A DNA stretch of 64,000 bases, from NCBI GenBank assembly GCA_027972325.1, contig JAPMOS010000068.1:140420-204419 (forward strand), written 5' to 3'. This document shows positions 62,712 to 64,000 of this stretch, piece by piece; the first letter of the stretch is position 1; every line of letters begins with the position of its first letter. Origin of the DNA: Paratrimastix pyriformis (taxonomy: Eukaryota; Preaxostyla; Paratrimastigidae). The position numbers were made by a program, and so were the translations under genes. Below the pieces are notes generated by a model that saw only the letters and a program-made list of their open reading frames with translations, searched no databases and was not told the DNA's origin.

Positions 62712-62897
62712 CTTCTCGTTTTCGTGGATATATTCCCCCACCACCCCCACCCACCTCTCACCCGCCCCCCGCCACCCATGAGCGAGAAGAGCACAAGAGC
62801 GCGACGCTCCGAGCCCATCAGAATCCAAGTTTCCTTCCTAGGTTAAGAGGCGAAGGCGGTTTTTCTCAATCGTAAGGGTCAGGGATCGATCCCGTGT
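62712..62897. other. 3' flank of the last gene before the subtelomere
   Basis: Short C-rich then mixed sequence with no coding support. The giant receptor is the last protein gene before the chromosome end. Confidence 0.6.
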
Positions 62898-62907
62898 AGG
62901 GGGACCA

Positions 62908-63048
62908 AGGGGGTCGAGCGGGTTGGGGTCGAGCGGGTTGGGGTCGAGCGGGTTGGGGTCGAGCGGGTTGGGGTCGAGCGGGTTGGGGTCGAGCGGGTTG
63001 GGGTCGAGCGGGTTGGGGTCGAGCGGGTTGGGGTCGAGCGGGTTGGGG
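62908..63048. repeat. 15-bp subtelomeric repeat ggggtcgagcgggtt
   Basis: About nine exact tandem copies. The unit shares the ggggtc start and ggtt end with the 17-bp repeat that follows. Confidence 0.95.
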
Positions 63049-63800
63049 TCATGTTAGGGTTGGGGTCATGTTAGGGTTGGGGTCATGTTAGGGTTGGGGT
63101 CATGTTAGGGTTGGGGTCATGTTAGGTTGGGGTCATGTTAGGGTTGGGGTCATGTTAGGGTTGGGGTCATGTTAGGGTTGGGGTCATGTTAGGGTTGGGG
63201 TCATGTTAGGGTTGGGGTCATGTTAGGGTTGGGGTCATGTTAGGGTTGGGGTCATGTTAGGGTTGGGGTCATGTTAGGGTTGGGGTCATGTTAGGGTTGG
63301 GGTCATGTTAGGGTTGGGGTCATGTTAGGGTTGGGGTCATGTTAGGGTTGGGGTCATGTTAGGGTTGGGGTCATGTTAGGGTTGGGGTCATGTTAGGGTT
63401 GGGGTCATGTTAGGGTTGGGGTCATGTTAGGGTTGGGGTCATGTTAGGGTTGGGGTCATGTTAGGGTTGGGGTCATGTTAGGGTTGGGGTCATGTTAGGG
63501 TTGGGGTCATGTTAGGGTTGGGGTCATGTTAGGGTTGGGGTCATGTTAGGGTTGGGGTCATGTTAGGGTTGGGGTCATGTTAGGGTTGGGGTCATGTTAG
63601 GGTTGGGGTCATGTTAGGGTTGGGGTCATGTTAGGGTTGGGGTCATGTTAGGGTTGGGGTCATGTTAGGGTTGGGGTCATGTTAGGGTTGGGGTCATGTT
63701 AGGGTTGGGGTCATGTTAGGGTTGGGGTCATGTTAGGGTTGGGGTCATGTTAGGGTTGGGGTCATGTTAGGGTTGGGGTCATGTTAGGGTTGGGGTCATG
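63046..63800. repeat. 17-bp subtelomeric repeat ggggtcatgttagggtt
   Basis: About 44 tandem copies, nearly invariant; one copy near 63117-63135 is two bases short (gttaggttgggg). Each unit contains one TTAGGG telomere unit fused to ggggtcatg. Confidence 0.95.
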
Positions 63801-64000
63801 TTAGGGTTAGGGTTAGGGTTAGGGTTAGGGTTAGGGTTAGGGTTAGGGTTAGGGTTAGGGGTTAGGGTTAGGGTTAGGGTTAGGGTTAGGGTTAGGGTTA
63901 GGGTTAGGGTTAGGGTTAGGGTTAGGGTTAGGGTTAGGGTTAGGGTTAGGGTTGGTTAGGGTTAGGGTTGGGGTTAGGGTTGGGGTTGGGTTGGGGTTAG
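63801..64000. repeat. TTAGGG telomere repeat, right chromosome end
   Basis: About 25 TTAGGG units with a single extra G near 63859, becoming irregular (ggttggttaggg, ggttgggg) in the last 60 bases. G-rich strand reads outward 5'->3', as expected for a right-hand telomere. Confidence 0.95.

Overview
This is a eukaryotic, chromosome-end window from a GC-rich, intron-dense, gene-dense genome, almost certainly a free-living protist. The right edge (63801-64000) is a TTAGGG telomere with the G-rich strand running 3' off the window. It is preceded by degenerate 17-bp and 15-bp subtelomeric repeats. The species cannot be fixed from sequence alone. An intron-rich, GC-rich flagellate such as the preaxostylan Paratrimastix would fit, but that is a low-confidence guess.

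I can rebuild thirteen genes by splicing exons in phase. (1) 1-5835, minus, and (2) 5796-13059, plus: two head-to-head paralogous SK-type calcium-activated K+ channels. (3) 13826-17533, minus: WDR74/Nsa1-type ribosome-assembly WD protein. (4) 17597-19984, plus: PP2C phosphatase. (5) 20370-21226, minus: HAD hydrolase. (6) 21312-22624, plus: NAGPA-like phosphodiester glycosidase. (7) 24006-27447, minus: ZnT1-like cation diffusion facilitator with an unusual metal site. (8) 27807-28504, minus: small secreted protein. (9) 29016-34537, plus: UTP4/cirhin, 17 exons. (10) 35088-38899, plus: SMYD-type SET/MYND methyltransferase, 14 exons. (11) 39067-42583, plus: secreted protein with chitobiase-C-terminal-like modules. 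(12) 42768-44263, minus: TAP42/IGBP1, and (13) 44363-45854, minus: CDK20/CCRK-like kinase. The fourteenth and largest gene, 46236-62711 plus, is a type I membrane protein: C-type lectin domain, about 19 sushi-like modules mixed with EGFs, about 27 almost identical 68-residue double-EGF units, a C-terminal ectodomain shared with gene 8, one TM helix and a basic tail.

The genes share one architecture. Divergent neighbours start only 60-90 bp apart (17533/17597 and 21226/21312) in AT-richer valleys, and first exons and first introns are AT-richer and short. Gene bodies become extremely GC-rich and their introns swell with minisatellites and poly-C tracts. Introns almost all begin GTCCGY or GTCTGY rather than GTRAGT and end CAG. 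This is the most striking new observation, because it holds across every gene on both strands and predicts a changed U1/U6 recognition mode.

Several otherwise clean exons carry a single missing base in a G or C run (gene 2, gene 4 twice, the EGF array seven times). These look more like consensus errors than pseudogenes, but they break conceptual translations. The genes are not an operon. Two (WDR74, UTP4) are ribosome-assembly factors, three (PP2C, TAP42, CDK20) are signalling components, and four or five act at the membrane or cell surface.
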